The notes: a model not told the origin generated them from the sequence alone. A DNA stretch of 30,659 nt from Fodinibacter sp045807225 (GCA_045807225.1 JBJMHU010000115.1:1-30659), one strand, 5' to 3'. Positions 1 to 7,183 are shown, counted from the stretch's first letter. Numbers and translations: made by a program.

Positions 1-602
1 TGGCGCACGAGCACGGGGCACTCGTGATCCACGACGAGATCGCCACCGGGTTCCACCGCACCGGGCCCCTGTGGGCCGGCGCGTGGCGCGGCACCGTCGA
101 CCACCTTGGCAAGGGTGCTCCGGACATCCTGTGCGTCGGCAAGGCGCTGACCGGGGGCTACCTCACGCTCGCCGCCGTGCTGTGCACGCGCGCCGTGGCC
201 CAGGGCGTGAGCGCCGGCGAGGCCGGCGGGCTCATGCACGGGCCCACGTTCATGGGAAACCCGCTGGCCTGTGCCATCGCGTCGGCGAACCTCGACCTGC
301 TGGCTGCGCGCGACACGCAGGCCGAGGTGGCCCGCATCGAACGAGGCCTGACCGCGGGACTGGAGCGGGCGGCATCCCTGGAGTCGGTGCGTGACGTGCG
401 GGTTCTCGGAGCCGTCGGGGTCGTGCAGCTGCACGAGCCGGTACGGGCGGCGCAGGTGACCGCGGCCGCCATCGAGCGGGGGGTGTGGCTGCGGCCGATC
501 CCCGACCTCGTCTACACGATGCCGCCCTACGTGACGTCCGACGCCGACCTGTCCCTGCTCACGCGGGGGCTGCTCGGTGCCGTGGAGTCCGTGCACGGCT
601 GA
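1..602 (+). CDS. bioA: Adenosylmethionine-8-amino-7-oxononanoate aminotransferase, C-terminal part
   Basis: This is the 3' part of a gene cut by the window edge; the first full codon is at position 3. BioA is a PLP fold-type I aminotransferase that uses SAM as amino donor to convert KAPA to DAPA, the third of the late biotin-synthesis steps. The retained half shows DEIATGF, whose Asp pairs with the pyridine nitrogen of PLP, followed about 30 residues later by CVGKALTGG with the Schiff-base lysine. HGPTFMGNPLAC and the C-terminal LRPIPDLVYTMPPY also fit the family. The frame ends with TGA at 600-602. bioF and bioD lie 6.8 kb downstream on the same strand, so the pathway genes are near each other but not contiguous. 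Identity is secure; the N-terminal half is not visible. Confidence 0.95.
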   Translation, partial: AHEHGALVIHDEIATGFHRTGPLWAGAWRGTVDHLGKGAPDILCVGKALTGGYLTLAAVLCTRAVAQGVSAGEAGGLMHGPTFMGNPLACAIASANLDLLAARDTQAEVARIERGLTAGLERAASLESVRDVRVLGAVGVVQLHEPVRAAQVTAAAIERGVWLRPIPDLVYTMPPYVTSDADLSLLTRGLLGAVESVHG

Positions 603-650
603 GCGCCGGCCGCCCGTCCGAGCGCCGCACGCCGCCGGGCCGGCCGGCGC
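603..650. terminator. Inverted repeat between convergent bioA and feoC
   Basis: GCGCCGGCCG at 603-612 is matched exactly by its reverse complement at 641-650, giving a 10-bp GC-only stem with a 28-nt loop. It starts immediately after the bioA stop and lies downstream of the feoC stop, so it could terminate both strands. There is no T-tract, as is common for actinobacterial terminators, and GC-only stems also arise by chance at this composition. Confidence 0.35.
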
Positions 651-674
651 CGAGGGAGGGGGATGACTCCGCCC

Positions 675-995
675 TCAGCGGCGGGCGAGCGAGACGGCCA
701 CCAGCACCGGGCCTGACCGGCGGCTGGACGGGGCACTCGACCCGCACCCCGCCGTGCCGTCGTCGGTGCCGGACGCGCACGACCCGCACCCACCGCTGGG
801 ACAGCCGGCGCTGAGCTGCTTGGCCTCCAGCCGACCCATCCGCACCAGGTGGTCGACGCAGGCCCGCACCGTGTCGAGCGGCAGGTCGCACCGGCCGGCC
901 ACCTCGGAGAGCGAGTGGGCACCGCCGTCGAACGCTGCGAGCACCGCGGTCAACGGACCGCCGGCACCGGCGGTGCGCGTCGCCGTGGTGCTCAC
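675..995 (-). CDS. feoC: FeoC-like winged-helix protein with Cys cluster
   Basis: A 106-residue protein, third gene of the feo operon. Its GTG start overlaps the feoB stop by 4 nt (GTGA). Residues 15-62 read as a small winged-helix domain (LTAVLAAFDGGAHSLSEVAG, then DTVRACVDHLVRMGRLEA). It is followed by Cys65-x4-Cys70-x2-Cys73 and a further Cys84. Enterobacterial FeoC has the same order: a winged helix carrying a C-x4-C-x2-C-x(n)-C cluster that can hold an oxygen-sensitive Fe-S centre and that affects FeoB stability. By analogy this is the cytosolic partner or regulator of FeoB. The tail after residue 85 is low-complexity. An alternative is a MarR/ArsR-like DNA-binding regulator, but position and cysteine spacing favour FeoC. 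The role is inferred. Confidence 0.7.
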   Translation of the reverse strand: MSTTATRTAGAGGPLTAVLAAFDGGAHSLSEVAGRCDLPLDTVRACVDHLVRMGRLEAKQLSAGCPSGGCGSCASGTDDGTAGCGSSAPSSRRSGPVLVAVSLARR

Positions 996-2965
996 CACAA
1001 CATGCTCCCGACCTGGAAGACGAGCACGGCGAGCGTCCACGCGATGACGAGCTGCAGTCCGACCCCGAATGCCGTCCAGCGCGTGCCGAGCTCGCGCCGC
1101 TGCGCGGACAGCGTTGCGACACACGGAGTGTAGGCGAGCAGGAACACCATGAACGCCGCCACCGCCGCTGCCGTGTGGCCGCCGCTGGCGACGGCGAAGG
1201 TGTGGTGCAGCTGCACCCCGAGGGCACCCGGGTCGTGCGACGAGGCCGGCTCGACGAGCGCGTAGGTCTGTGCCCACGACGAGATCACCGCCTCCTTGGC
1301 CACGAACCCGACGAGCAACGCGGACACCGCCTCCCACTGGCCGAACCCGGCCGGAGAGAGCAGCGGTGCGACGGCCCGCGACAGCGCGGCGTACAGGCTC
1401 TCCGACACCGGCACGTCGCCGAACGACCCCACCCCGACCGGGATCGACTGCAGCAGCCACACCACGACCACCGTGGCGACGATGATGCCGGATGCCGTGC
1501 GCAGGAACCCCTGCAGCCGCAGCCAGGTGACCGACAGGCTGAGCCGCAGCGTCGGTCGCTGGTAGGGCGGCAGGTCGATGACGAGCGGGTCGGCGCCGAC
1601 CGCCCGCCACAGCGTGGCCCGCAGCCCGAGCCCCACGACCACGACGAGCAGGATCGACACGACGTACATCCCGAACACGACCGTGCCCGCGTGCGCCGGG
1701 AAGAACGTCGTCGCGAGCAGCACGTAGACCGTGAGCCGGGCCGAGCACGACGTGAACGGGACGAGCAGCGCGGTGAGCACCCGGTGACGCGCGTTGGGCA
1801 GGATGCGTGTCGCCGACACCGCCGGGACGTTGCAGCCGAAGCCGACGACGATCGGCAGGAAGGCGCGGCCGGGCAGCCCGAGGCGGCTCATCGTCCGGTC
1901 GCTGACGACGGCGGCCCGGGCGAGGTAGCCGGAGTCCTCGAGCACCGCCAGCAGCAGGAACATCAGCGCCATCAGCGGCACGAAGGTCAGCAGCATCCCC
2001 ACCCCGGCGATGACGCCGTCGACCACCAGCCCGCGCACCGGCGTGCCACCCAGCCCGACGGCGTCGACCAGCCGGCCGCCCACCGACGACACCGGCCCCG
2101 ACACGAAGGCGCCCAGCGCGTTCTGCAGCGGCGCGGCCAGGGTGGTCGTCGCCTGGAAGACCAGCCACATGACGCCGAGGAACAGCAGCGGCCCGAGAAC
2201 CGGAGCCGTCGCGAAGCGGTCGATGCGGTCCGACCAGGTGCGCCGGGTCATCGCCCGCCTGCTCACGGATGCCGTGACGGCGGCGTCGATCCAGCCGAAC
2301 CGTTCGTCGGCGGCGGCCAGCTCGTCATCCTCCACGTGGACGGCGACCGGCTCGGCGCCCCCGGTTCGGGTTGCGAGGACTCCGACGTCGAGCGCCGCCC
2401 CCGCGGCCGCCACCAGCCCGTCGACACCCGAGCGTCGGCGTGGGTCGAGCGCGACGACCGGGCAGCCGATCACCATGGCGAGCGCGTCGGCATCCACCTG
2501 GATGCCGCGGCGCTCGGCGACGTCGCCCATGGTGAGGGCGACGACGACGGGCAGCGAGGTCTCGCGCACCTGCGCCACGAGGTAGAGGCTGCGCGCCAGG
2601 TGGGCAGCGCTCGCCACGAGCACCACGACGTCAGGCCGCTCGTCGCCCTCGGCGAGCACGACGTCACGGGTCAGGGCCTCGTCGGGGCTGAGCGGGTCGA
2701 GCGAGTAGGAGCCCGGCAGGTCGACGACGTCGGCGACCCGGCCCTCGACCACGCAGCCGCCACGGCCGACCTCGACCGTCGTGCCCGGCCAGTTGCCCAC
2801 GGTGCGACGGGCTCCGGTGAGCGCGTTGAACAGGGTCGACTTGCCGACGTTCGGCGCACCCGCGAGCACCACGACGGGTGCACCCACGGGGGCTGCGAGC
2901 GGCGAGCCGTCCTCGTGGCAGGAGGGAGCCGACGACGTCCGCGGGACGGGGGGCACGGTGCTCAC
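992..2965 (-). CDS. feoB: Ferrous iron transporter FeoB
   Basis: A 657-residue inner-membrane Fe(II) importer with an N-terminal G domain and a polytopic core. The GTG start is chosen because it overlaps the feoA stop by 4 nt. The G1 motif GAPNVGKS is at 36-43 and the G3 motif DLPG at 82-85. The G4 motif, normally NxxD, reads TMGD at 145-148, so the guanine-contacting Asn is Thr. The membrane part carries both conserved Gate blocks, GFGCNVPAV and PFTSCSARLTVY, with their cysteines. The length is shorter than E. coli FeoB (773 residues) mainly in the cytosolic linker and C-terminus. The operon feoA-feoB-feoC has a 4-nt overlap at each junction, so translation is probably coupled. Regulation is by the iron box upstream of feoA. 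Confidence 0.95.
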   Translation of the reverse strand: MSTVPPVPRTSSAPSCHEDGSPLAAPVGAPVVVLAGAPNVGKSTLFNALTGARRTVGNWPGTTVEVGRGGCVVEGRVADVVDLPGSYSLDPLSPDEALTRDVVLAEGDERPDVVVLVASAAHLARSLYLVAQVRETSLPVVVALTMGDVAERRGIQVDADALAMVIGCPVVALDPRRRSGVDGLVAAAGAALDVGVLATRTGGAEPVAVHVEDDELAAADERFGWIDAAVTASVSRRAMTRRTWSDRIDRFATAPVLGPLLFLGVMWLVFQATTTLAAPLQNALGAFVSGPVSSVGGRLVDAVGLGGTPVRGLVVDGVIAGVGMLLTFVPLMALMFLLLAVLEDSGYLARAAVVSDRTMSRLGLPGRAFLPIVVGFGCNVPAVSATRILPNARHRVLTALLVPFTSCSARLTVYVLLATTFFPAHAGTVVFGMYVVSILLVVVVGLGLRATLWRAVGADPLVIDLPPYQRPTLRLSLSVTWLRLQGFLRTASGIIVATVVVVWLLQSIPVGVGSFGDVPVSESLYAALSRAVAPLLSPAGFGQWEAVSALLVGFVAKEAVISSWAQTYALVEPASSHDPGALGVQLHHTFAVASGGHTAAAVAAFMVFLLAYTPCVATLSAQRRELGTRWTAFGVGLQLVIAWTLAVLVFQVGSMLW

Positions 2966-3213
2966 GCGGAGGTTCCCTCGGTGGCGGGTGCCGGCACGGT
3001 CTGCACCGACTCGAGCACCTCTCGCCCCAGCGCGACCCGCGAGCCCGCGAGGTCCACGATCCGACCGCCGCCGGAGGTGCGCTGCACGCAACGGACGTGG
3101 CTGCCGACTCGCAACCCCAGCTCGGCGAGACGTCGGGTGAGGGCGGTCGGCCCGACCGCGCCGACGACCCGCAGCTCGGTGCCGATCGGAGCCCGCGCGA
3201 GGGACGTCGCCAC
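2962..3213 (-). CDS. feoA: Ferrous iron transport protein A (SH3-like)
   Basis: An 83-residue FeoA: a small cytosolic SH3-fold protein required for FeoB-dependent Fe(II) uptake. The core LTRRLAELGLRVGSHVRCVQ is the typical FeoA signature (a 'RL.ELG...G..V' helix-turn-strand), and the C-terminal half VDLAGSRVALGREVLESVQV-like segment forms the closing strands. The GTG start at 3213-3211 lies exactly 6 nt after a TAGCGT hexamer, which suggests a leaderless message. It is the first gene of the feoABC operon, and its TGA overlaps the feoB GTG by 4 nt. Confidence 0.9.
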   Translation of the reverse strand: MATSLARAPIGTELRVVGAVGPTALTRRLAELGLRVGSHVRCVQRTSGGGRIVDLAGSRVALGREVLESVQTVPAPATEGTSA

Positions 3214-3219
3214 CCCTCG

Positions 3220-3225
3220 ACGCTA
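3220..3225 (-). promoter_or_regulatory. -10 element of the feo operon (leaderless)
   Basis: On the minus strand TAGCGT is followed by six bases (CGAGGG) and then the feoA GTG. TANNNT placed 6-7 nt before the first base of the start codon is the known geometry of actinobacterial leaderless promoters. The -35 position falls inside the adjacent iron box, so a bound repressor would block polymerase. No distinct -35 consensus is visible. Confidence 0.6.
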
Positions 3226-3228
3226 ACA

Positions 3229-3247
3229 CCGGGTTAGGCGAACCTAA
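3229..3247 (-). promoter_or_regulatory. DtxR/IdeR iron box upstream of feoA
   Basis: Read on the minus strand the site is TTAGGTTCGCCTAACCCGG. It matches 15 of 19 positions of the DtxR/IdeR consensus TTAGGTTAGCCTAACCTAA; the poor end is the one nearest feoA. The core arms TTAGG and CCTAA form an inverted repeat. It covers the expected -35 region of the feoA promoter, consistent with Fe(II)-dependent repression. Confidence 0.8.
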
Positions 3248-3457
3248 GCATGGGAGAAGGCAATTGAAACCAACCTCACACTCCCCCGGTGTCAGCGGCC
3301 CGCGACCTCGGCCGTCGAGCCGTCGCGAGCCATGAGGCCCACCGTTGGCGGCGATGCCGGTCGGGCCCGGCCTCTGCGGAAGCGCCCACCGAACGCCAGA
3401 CCTCCGCAGCGTGCGCAGGCCCGGAGCACCGGCATGTTCCACGACGTGGCCGATCCG

Positions 3458-3486
3458 TTTACAACGTTGTAACGACGCGGTATAAC
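3458..3486 (+). promoter_or_regulatory. Sigma70-type promoter of the PhyH gene
   Basis: TTTACA at 3458-3463 (one mismatch to TTGACA) is separated by exactly 17 nt from TATAAC at 3481-3486 (one mismatch to TATAAT). This is the best canonical promoter in the window and differs from the leaderless type used by most neighbours. It would start transcription near 3493 and leave a leader of about 115 nt before the chosen start codon. Confidence 0.7.
3459..3472. promoter_or_regulatory. 14-bp palindromic operator overlapping the PhyH promoter
   Basis: TTACAACGTTGTAA is a perfect 14-bp palindrome with a central CG. It covers five bases of the -35 hexamer and half the spacer, a position where binding would block polymerase. 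The central AACGTT is typical of LacI/GalR-family operators, but the family assignment is an inference and no such regulator is encoded in the window. Confidence 0.6.
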
Positions 3487-3608
3487 TGAGCGACCGCGCT
3501 CGGTCGCCATGCCCCCCAGCCGCCGGGACCGTCGCTCCAGGCAAGCCCCCTCGACCTTGCCGGAACGTCGTGCCGGCTGTCCTCGATCCCCCGACAAGGA
3601 ACCGGACC

Positions 3609-4442
3609 GTGCAGACCGCCTCCAGCACTCCCTTCCCCCACGACATCGTCGACGACGTGTCGGCGCTCGACGACCTGGGGATCACCGTCCGCAAGGCTGC
3701 CTTCGACGTGGCGTGGGTGGACCGGATGCACGAGGACGTGATGGCGGCCTTCGCCGAAGCACGAGGCCGGCAGGCCGGAGCCCTCAGCAGGGGTCCGAAC
3801 CGGTGGTACGTGGAGGTGCACCCTGAACAGCTACGCGGGTTCGTGGAGCTGGTCAGCCATCCCTGGGTCCGGGCGGTGTGTCAGGCCGTGCTCGGTCCGG
3901 ACTACCGGATCGTGGAGATCGGCTTCGACGTGCCGTTCGCGGGTGCGGTGGACCAGCCCTGGCACCGCGACTTCCGCTCACCCGAGGAGACCTGGCGCGA
4001 GCGGCGGCTGACGTCGTTGGCGTTCAACCTGACCACGGTGGACACCACCGCGGAGATGGGGCCGTTCCAGATCGCACCAGGCACCCACTTCGAGGGCGGA
4101 CAGGAGTGGGATCACGGGATGTTCCCGCCGCGTTCGCAGTGGCCCAGGCTCGAAGCCCGGTCGCAGCTGAGGATGCCGCAGCGTGGGGACATCTCGGCTC
4201 GCTCGGCGCTGGCCCTGCACCGTGGCACGGCCAACCACAGCGCGCAGCCCCGCCCGGTGGTGATCCTGGGCGTCGACGGTCCCGACAAGCACGACGCGCG
4301 GCACGACATGACGGTGACCCATGACTTCTGGGAGGCCCTGGGACCAGACCTGCGCCACCACCTGCACGCCCGGGTGGTCGACGAGCTGGCCCCACTGCGA
4401 CAGCGCCACACCATCGAGGGCCTGGTGATGGGCGTCGAGTGA
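3609..4442 (+). CDS. Phytanoyl-CoA dioxygenase (PhyH) family protein
   Basis: A 277-residue Fe(II)/2-oxoglutarate-dependent oxygenase-like protein on the cupin (double-stranded beta-helix) fold. Metal-binding residues are visible: His119-x-Asp121 (WHRDF) and distal His204 in LHRGTANHSAQPR, with Arg215 as the likely 2-oxoglutarate contact; MGPFQIAPGTH at 150-160 is the usual PhyH strand. The GTG at 3609 is preferred because AAGGA ends 8 nt upstream; an in-frame GTG at 3570 would add 13 residues without a good site. PhyH proteins in bacteria hydroxylate or halogenate diverse small molecules, so the substrate is unknown. The gene stands alone, with its own regulated promoter, between the feo operon and the convergent PPOX gene. 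The different promoter type hints at separate acquisition. Confidence 0.8.
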   Translation: MQTASSTPFPHDIVDDVSALDDLGITVRKAAFDVAWVDRMHEDVMAAFAEARGRQAGALSRGPNRWYVEVHPEQLRGFVELVSHPWVRAVCQAVLGPDYRIVEIGFDVPFAGAVDQPWHRDFRSPEETWRERRLTSLAFNLTTVDTTAEMGPFQIAPGTHFEGGQEWDHGMFPPRSQWPRLEARSQLRMPQRGDISARSALALHRGTANHSAQPRPVVILGVDGPDKHDARHDMTVTHDFWEALGPDLRHHLHARVVDELAPLRQRHTIEGLVMGVE

Positions 4443-4479
4443 GGCCGGCGCACTGGTGACGGGGCTGAGGACCCACCCC

Positions 4480-4498
4480 AGGGCGGCTACTCCGCCTT
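4480..4498. terminator. Short hairpin between convergent PhyH and PPOX genes
   Basis: AGGGCGG (4480-4486) and CCGCCTT (4492-4498) pair over seven positions with one G-T wobble around the 5-nt loop CTACT. It overlaps the stop codon of the minus-strand gene and lies 38 nt after the PhyH stop. There is no T-tract. It is a weak bidirectional terminator candidate. Confidence 0.3.
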
Positions 4499-4903
4499 CG
4501 CCTGACCCCACCCGTGCCAGTGGTCGACCCGCATCCAGCAGCTGACCCGCGGCCGTTCGCGGTTCGGGTAGGGCTGGCCGCCGTAGTGCATCGAGAGGCG
4601 GTCGATGTCGGCGAGCGCCTTGTCGGGGTCGTCCTCCCACCGCACGATCGGGCCGCGCACGCTGACGTGGGTGTACCACTCGTCCTCCTTCAACGCGGTG
4701 AGCGCGACCTCCGGACGCTCGCGCATCCAGTCCAGCCGCGCGCGACCGGCATCCATGTTGAGCAGCACGGTGCCGTCGTCCTCGACGAGGTACCACGTGG
4801 CGACCGACATCGGGGAGCCGCTGGGCATCAGCACGGCGACCACCGCGGGGTTGGGCTGCGCGAACAGCTCGGCGACCTCGGCGGGCAAGGGGGCCTGGGG
4901 CAT
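4487..4903 (-). CDS. Pyridoxamine 5'-phosphate oxidase-like (PPOX/FDOR) protein
   Basis: A 138-residue split beta-barrel protein of the PPOX class. Typical parts are AVVAVLMPSGSPMSVATWYLVEDDG (first strands), VLLNMDAGRARLDWMRERP (the phosphate-binding 'N.....R..N/D..R.P' region) and WYTHVSVRGPIVRWED. In actinobacteria such proteins bind FMN or F420 and reduce or oxidise small molecules; the cofactor cannot be decided from sequence alone. The ATG start is supported by AGGAGG about 6 nt upstream (CCTCCT at 4909-4914 on the plus strand). It lies 23 nt downstream of the propeller gene on the same strand and is probably cotranscribed with it. Confidence 0.8.
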   Translation of the reverse strand: MPQAPLPAEVAELFAQPNPAVVAVLMPSGSPMSVATWYLVEDDGTVLLNMDAGRARLDWMRERPEVALTALKEDEWYTHVSVRGPIVRWEDDPDKALADIDRLSMHYGGQPYPNRERPRVSCWMRVDHWHGWGQAKAE

Positions 4904-4926
4904 GTGTCCTCCTGGGACGGCTGGTG

Positions 4927-5832
4927 TCAGGTCTCGCCCGGGTTCGGGGAGATGGAGGTGATCAGGTCGTGGGAGCCGTCGGCGTGGGCGACCTCGGCGT
5001 ACCAGCGGAGGCCACCATCGGGCAGGGCGACCGCCGTGGCGTAGCGCAGCGCGCCGTCACCGTGCGGTGCGGATGCCGCGGGGCCGCCGTCGTCGGCCAC
5101 GAGCGTCGGGCTGCCGTCGCGCGACCGGGCGACTCCGGTGCGCTCGAACCAGTTCTCCTGCACCGAGGCTCGCCCGTCGTAGACCGCGACGACGGGGTCG
5201 CGGGAGAGCACGGCGGTGACCCGGGCACCACGGGCGTCCCAGCTGCCCGCGGTGCCGCGCAGCACCTCGCCGAGGTCGGTCCAGGCCAGGCCGTCGTCGC
5301 TGCGCAGCAGGCGGGTCGTCATCCGGTCCTCCTGGCCGGGCTCGTCCAGGGGGTGGCAGCACAGCCACATCCACCACCCGTCGTCGTCGAGGAGCACCAC
5401 CGGGTCCTTGACCCCGACGTCGCGGCTGCCGGGGCGCACCACGGTGCGGCGGCCCTCGGGCAGTGCCGGTGGGCTGTCGGCGTCGAGGGACTCGACCCAC
5501 CAGTGCTTCGAGCCGGGCGTCGCGCAGCTGAGGTACAGGCGCCAGCCGCCGTCGGGGCGGAGCACCAGGGCCGGCCGCTCGAGGGATGCCGCGCCGAAGG
5601 CCTCACGGCCGATGCTCGCCACCGGCTCGAACGCCCGCCCGTCATCCGACCGCGCCACGACCACCTCGACGCCCCGGCCGCCGCCGACCGGGCGGCGCAG
5701 CCGGTAGGCGAGCCAGACGGTGCCGTCATCGTCGCGGGTAGCGCTCGGGGCCCCCGCCCAGTGGCCGGGGCCGCGCCCGGGTGCCGGCACGACGACCTCA
5801 CCGTCGGCGGTCGGCAGGGGCAGGGCGGTCAC
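4927..5832 (-). CDS. Five-bladed beta-propeller protein, glycosyl hydrolase family 43-like
   Basis: A 301-residue soluble protein without signal peptide. Repeated blade-like segments of the type 'DDGTVWLAYR', 'PDGGWRLYLS', 'DDDGWWMWLC' and 'PDGGLRWYAE', each beginning with an Asp-Asp/Gly turn and ending in an aromatic strand, indicate a propeller such as those of GH43/GH32/GH130-type enzymes. VGVKDPVVLLDDDG resembles the GH43 'DP.v' blade, and YDGRASVQENWFERTGVA carries acidic residues (Glu in ENWFE) that could be catalytic. I cannot place all catalytic acids with confidence, so activity is unproven. The GTG start lies 6 nt after TAGCCT. It is followed by the PPOX gene and preceded by the YtrA-type operon on the same strand. 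Confidence 0.6.
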   Translation of the reverse strand: MTALPLPTADGEVVVPAPGRGPGHWAGAPSATRDDDGTVWLAYRLRRPVGGGRGVEVVVARSDDGRAFEPVASIGREAFGAASLERPALVLRPDGGWRLYLSCATPGSKHWWVESLDADSPPALPEGRRTVVRPGSRDVGVKDPVVLLDDDGWWMWLCCHPLDEPGQEDRMTTRLLRSDDGLAWTDLGEVLRGTAGSWDARGARVTAVLSRDPVVAVYDGRASVQENWFERTGVARSRDGSPTLVADDGGPAASAPHGDGALRYATAVALPDGGLRWYAEVAHADGSHDLITSISPNPGET

Positions 5833-5838
5833 TCCCCG

Positions 5839-5844
5839 AGGCTA
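5839..5844 (-). promoter_or_regulatory. -10 element of the propeller gene (leaderless)
   Basis: Minus-strand TAGCCT, six bases (CGGGGA), then the GTG start of the propeller gene. It matches the TANNNT-N6-RTG layout. It sits in the 29-bp gap after the GntR gene, so the propeller and PPOX genes can be transcribed independently of the upstream operon. Confidence 0.55.
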
Positions 5845-5861
5845 GCCACCGGAGCCGTCGC

Positions 5862-6236
5862 TCACCCGCGGGCCAACCGCGCAACCGTGGCAACGGCATC
5901 CTCGGTGGTGAGACCGAGGCCGCGGGCCCGGTCGAGATAGGCAGCGGCCGCCGCCTCCAGCGCCCGCTGCGGAGTCGGCGGCGACGAGGCGGTCGTGGCG
6001 ACCCGGGTGCCGCCGCCACGGCGGGAGCGCACGTAACCGGCCTGCTCCAGCTCGCGGTAGCTGCGGGCGACGGTGCCGACCGCCAGGCCGAGGTCGGCCG
6101 CGAGCTGGCGCACCGGCGGCAACCGGTCACCCGGGCCGAGCACCCCCGAGCCGATGAGGTCGGCGAGCTGACGCCGCAGCTGCTCGTACGGCGGGGTCGG
6201 GTCGAGGACGTCGACGGTGACCGTCGAGAGGGTCAT
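5862..6236 (-). CDS. GntR-family (YtrA-type) transcriptional regulator
   Basis: A 124-residue regulator. The N-terminal GntR winged helix spans about residues 12-80 with PPYEQLRRQLADLIGSGVLG, the recognition segment LPPVRQLAADLGLAVGTVAR, and SYRELEQAGYVRSRRGGGT in the wing. The short C-terminal part (about 85-124) is a helical tail, not a large effector domain, which is the YtrA subfamily layout. Its ATG overlaps the stop of the upstream membrane-protein gene by 4 nt (ATGA), so the two are translationally coupled. YtrA-type regulators usually repress their own operon together with membrane export genes. A candidate site is the TTGTA/TACAA repeat upstream of that operon. Confidence 0.88.
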   Translation of the reverse strand: MTLSTVTVDVLDPTPPYEQLRRQLADLIGSGVLGPGDRLPPVRQLAADLGLAVGTVARSYRELEQAGYVRSRRGGGTRVATTASSPPTPQRALEAAAAAYLDRARGLGLTTEDAVATVARLARG

Positions 6237-7183
6237 CGCACCGGCGCTCCGACCGGGGCCACGCCACCGGGCAGGGGACGGGGCAGGTCGTCGACCCGGA
6301 TGGTGGGCGGCAGCACCAGCCCGGCGAGCAGGCCGATCGCGGTCCCGATGGCAAGCGGACCCACGACGGCTGCCGTCCACGCGACGAGCCGCTGCCCGAG
6401 CCCCCCGTCGCACGGGGTCTGCAGGAGCGCGGAGGACACCAGCAGCGCCACCGGCCCGAGCGTGCCGAGCACCGTGACGGTCGCCGCAGCGAGCACGTTG
6501 GCCGCCGACCAGCGCCGCAGCATCGTGTCGAGGCCCCGGCTCCCGAGCTCGGGGCGAGGTCGGGCGACGATGGCCCGCAGTGCCACGCCGGCCAGTACCG
6601 CGAGCACGCCGAGGGCGACGGCCAGCGGGGCCGCGTAGAAGGAGCCGGGCCACGGGCCGTGGCTGCCACCCAGGACGACCGTTCCCAGGTCGGGGTCGGT
6701 GATGGTGCAGCGTCGGGCGAAGGCGCGACCCGCCCGGCCCAGGTCGTCGGCCGACCCCCACGCGGCGCCCAGGGCCAGGGCGCCGACGAGCAGGGCGGTC
6801 GAGCCGGCGAGCACGACGACCCGGCCCCGCGGCAGGATCTCCGAGAGCGTGCGGGTCTCGACCACGGCAGAGCGGCGGATGCCGAGCGCCGGCCGGGCGG
6901 TCAGCTCGCCGGCGATGGTGCCGAGCAGGACACCGGCGCCAAGGGCCATGGGCGCGAGGGCCGTGACCCGACCCAGCGTGTCGAGCCGCTCGCCGAGCAC
7001 CAGGAGCAGCACCGCCGCCACCGCGCCGAGGAGCAGGCCCACCACCCGCCAACGGCGGGTGTGACGGGCGACTGCGACGACTCCGGCGTGCTCGTCGGGC
7101 CCCACGGTGACCACGACCCGGCGCCCCAGGGCCACGAGCAGGCCGACCACCGCCATCGGCAACGCCAGCAGCACGACCGCCAT
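6233..7183 (-). CDS. Multi-pass membrane protein of unknown function
   Basis: A 316-residue integral membrane protein that I do not recognise as a named family. It opens with a hydrophobic helix (AVVLLALPMAVVGLLVALG) and has about six or seven further apolar stretches, including VVGLLLGAVAAVLLLVLG, VVVLAGSTALLVGALALGAA, PLAVALGVLAVLAGVALRAI and VVGPLAIGTAIGLLAGLVL. A hydrophilic loop with two Cys-containing short segments (RRCTIT, TPCDGG) may be extracytoplasmic. The ATG is supported by AAAGGGGG about 6 nt upstream. It is the first gene of a two-gene operon with the YtrA-type regulator, so it probably forms the regulated function, perhaps in antibiotic or envelope-stress response. No ATPase partner is adjacent. 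Confidence 0.75.
   Translation of the reverse strand: MAVVLLALPMAVVGLLVALGRRVVVTVGPDEHAGVVAVARHTRRWRVVGLLLGAVAAVLLLVLGERLDTLGRVTALAPMALGAGVLLGTIAGELTARPALGIRRSAVVETRTLSEILPRGRVVVLAGSTALLVGALALGAAWGSADDLGRAGRAFARRCTITDPDLGTVVLGGSHGPWPGSFYAAPLAVALGVLAVLAGVALRAIVARPRPELGSRGLDTMLRRWSAANVLAAATVTVLGTLGPVALLVSSALLQTPCDGGLGQRLVAWTAAVVGPLAIGTAIGLLAGLVLPPTIRVDDLPRPLPGGVAPVGAPVR

Larger units (their letters stand above)
3248..3608. other. Intergenic region between feoA and the PhyH gene
   Basis: A 360-bp stretch between divergent genes. It contains the PhyH promoter and palindrome (3458-3486), and about 120 nt of presumed 5' leader ending in an AAGGA ribosome-binding site at 3596-3600. In 3248-3457 I see no convincing coding frame, tRNA or riboswitch-like structure. 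The segment 3248-3280 is locally AT-richer (CAATTGAAACC), which fits promoter DNA of the feo operon. Confidence 0.5.

Noticed and set aside
1175..3226. A 683-codon open frame antisense to feoB
   Set aside because: Composition is Arg/His/Gln/Asp repeats without a fold; the opposite strand encodes a complete FeoB.
3570..3608. Upstream GTG start for the PhyH gene
   Set aside because: It would add 13 residues (PAVLDPPTRNRT...) with no ribosome-binding site; GTG 3609 has AAGGA 8 nt upstream.
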